Below are positions 63,901 to 64,000 of a stretch of 64,000 bases of DNA, piece by piece. The notes beneath the pieces were generated by a model that saw only the letters and a program-made list of their open reading frames with translations, ran no database searches and was not told the origin of the DNA. The stretch's first letter is position 1, and each line of letters starts with the position of its first letter. A program made the position numbers and the translations under genes. This DNA comes from Sphagnum compactum (Eukaryota > Bryophyta > Sphagnopsida > Sphagnales), in assembly GCA_965153455.1 (NCBI GenBank), contig OZ234494.1, positions 5,084,001-5,148,000 of the forward strand, in the 5' to 3' direction.

Positions 63901-64000
63901 GTCGAGTGCAGGCCTGATTTTGGTGATGGCCTCATCCGAGGGCTTTAGCCAATGATAAGAACTGCCAGAAATTCAGTGGAGAAACCGAGGCGAAACAGGA
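63901..64000. other. Right edge
   Basis: One hundred bases beyond the foldback with no recognisable feature; the outer limit of the foldback may lie here. Confidence 0.3.

Overview
The window is nuclear DNA from a land plant, most likely a large-genome, repeat-rich lineage outside the well-studied crops. A fern, lycophyte or gymnosperm would fit, but this is a weak inference from gene style and repeat families. Three real host genes sit in about 64 kb of AT-rich, transposon-eroded sequence. (1) A ZNF593/Bud20-type zinc-finger gene lies on the minus strand at 12.2-13.8 kb, in 4 exons; its first intron has the ATATCCTT...AC ends of a minor-spliceosome (U12) AT-AC intron. (2) A complete cereblon (CRBN) gene lies on the plus strand at 29.9-35.1 kb, in 11 exons encoding 604 residues, with LON and CULT domains. 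(3) An intron-free AP2/ERF transcription factor of 491 residues lies on the minus strand at 37.9-39.4 kb and carries a C-terminal LxLxL repression motif.

Mobile DNA dominates the rest. Two decayed hAT transposase copies of one family lie at about 4.8-8.2 and 45.3-47.9 kb. A decayed retrotransposon gag (about 17.2-20.1 kb, minus) is interrupted by an 820-bp solo LTR with an exact ATCTT target duplication. A non-LTR-type reverse transcriptase element (plus strand, 52.0-54.6 and 60.9-61.7 kb) is split by a 6276-bp Ty3-type chromodomain retrotransposon (minus, 54580-60855) with 267-bp LTRs and an AAATG target duplication.

The most interesting object is that retrotransposon. It has no tRNA-type primer site. 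The 10 bases at its primer-binding position (TTGATCTGCT) are the exact complement of the first 10 bases of the transcript predicted from its TATA box. This is the arrangement of the self-priming Tf1 group. It also has five 155-bp tandem repeats in its leader, and a polyprotein stop codon built into the polypurine tract and touching the 3' LTR. The copy is dead: five in-frame stops and several frameshifts.

Other structures are a perfect 39-bp palindrome (26982-27061), a 28-bp imperfect inverted repeat (26104-26200), a foldback of about 1 kb (62.9-63.9 kb), GGGAAC/TTCCC minisatellites and several degenerate tandem arrays. The host genes probably act independently: ribosome biogenesis, ubiquitin-ligase substrate selection and transcriptional repression.
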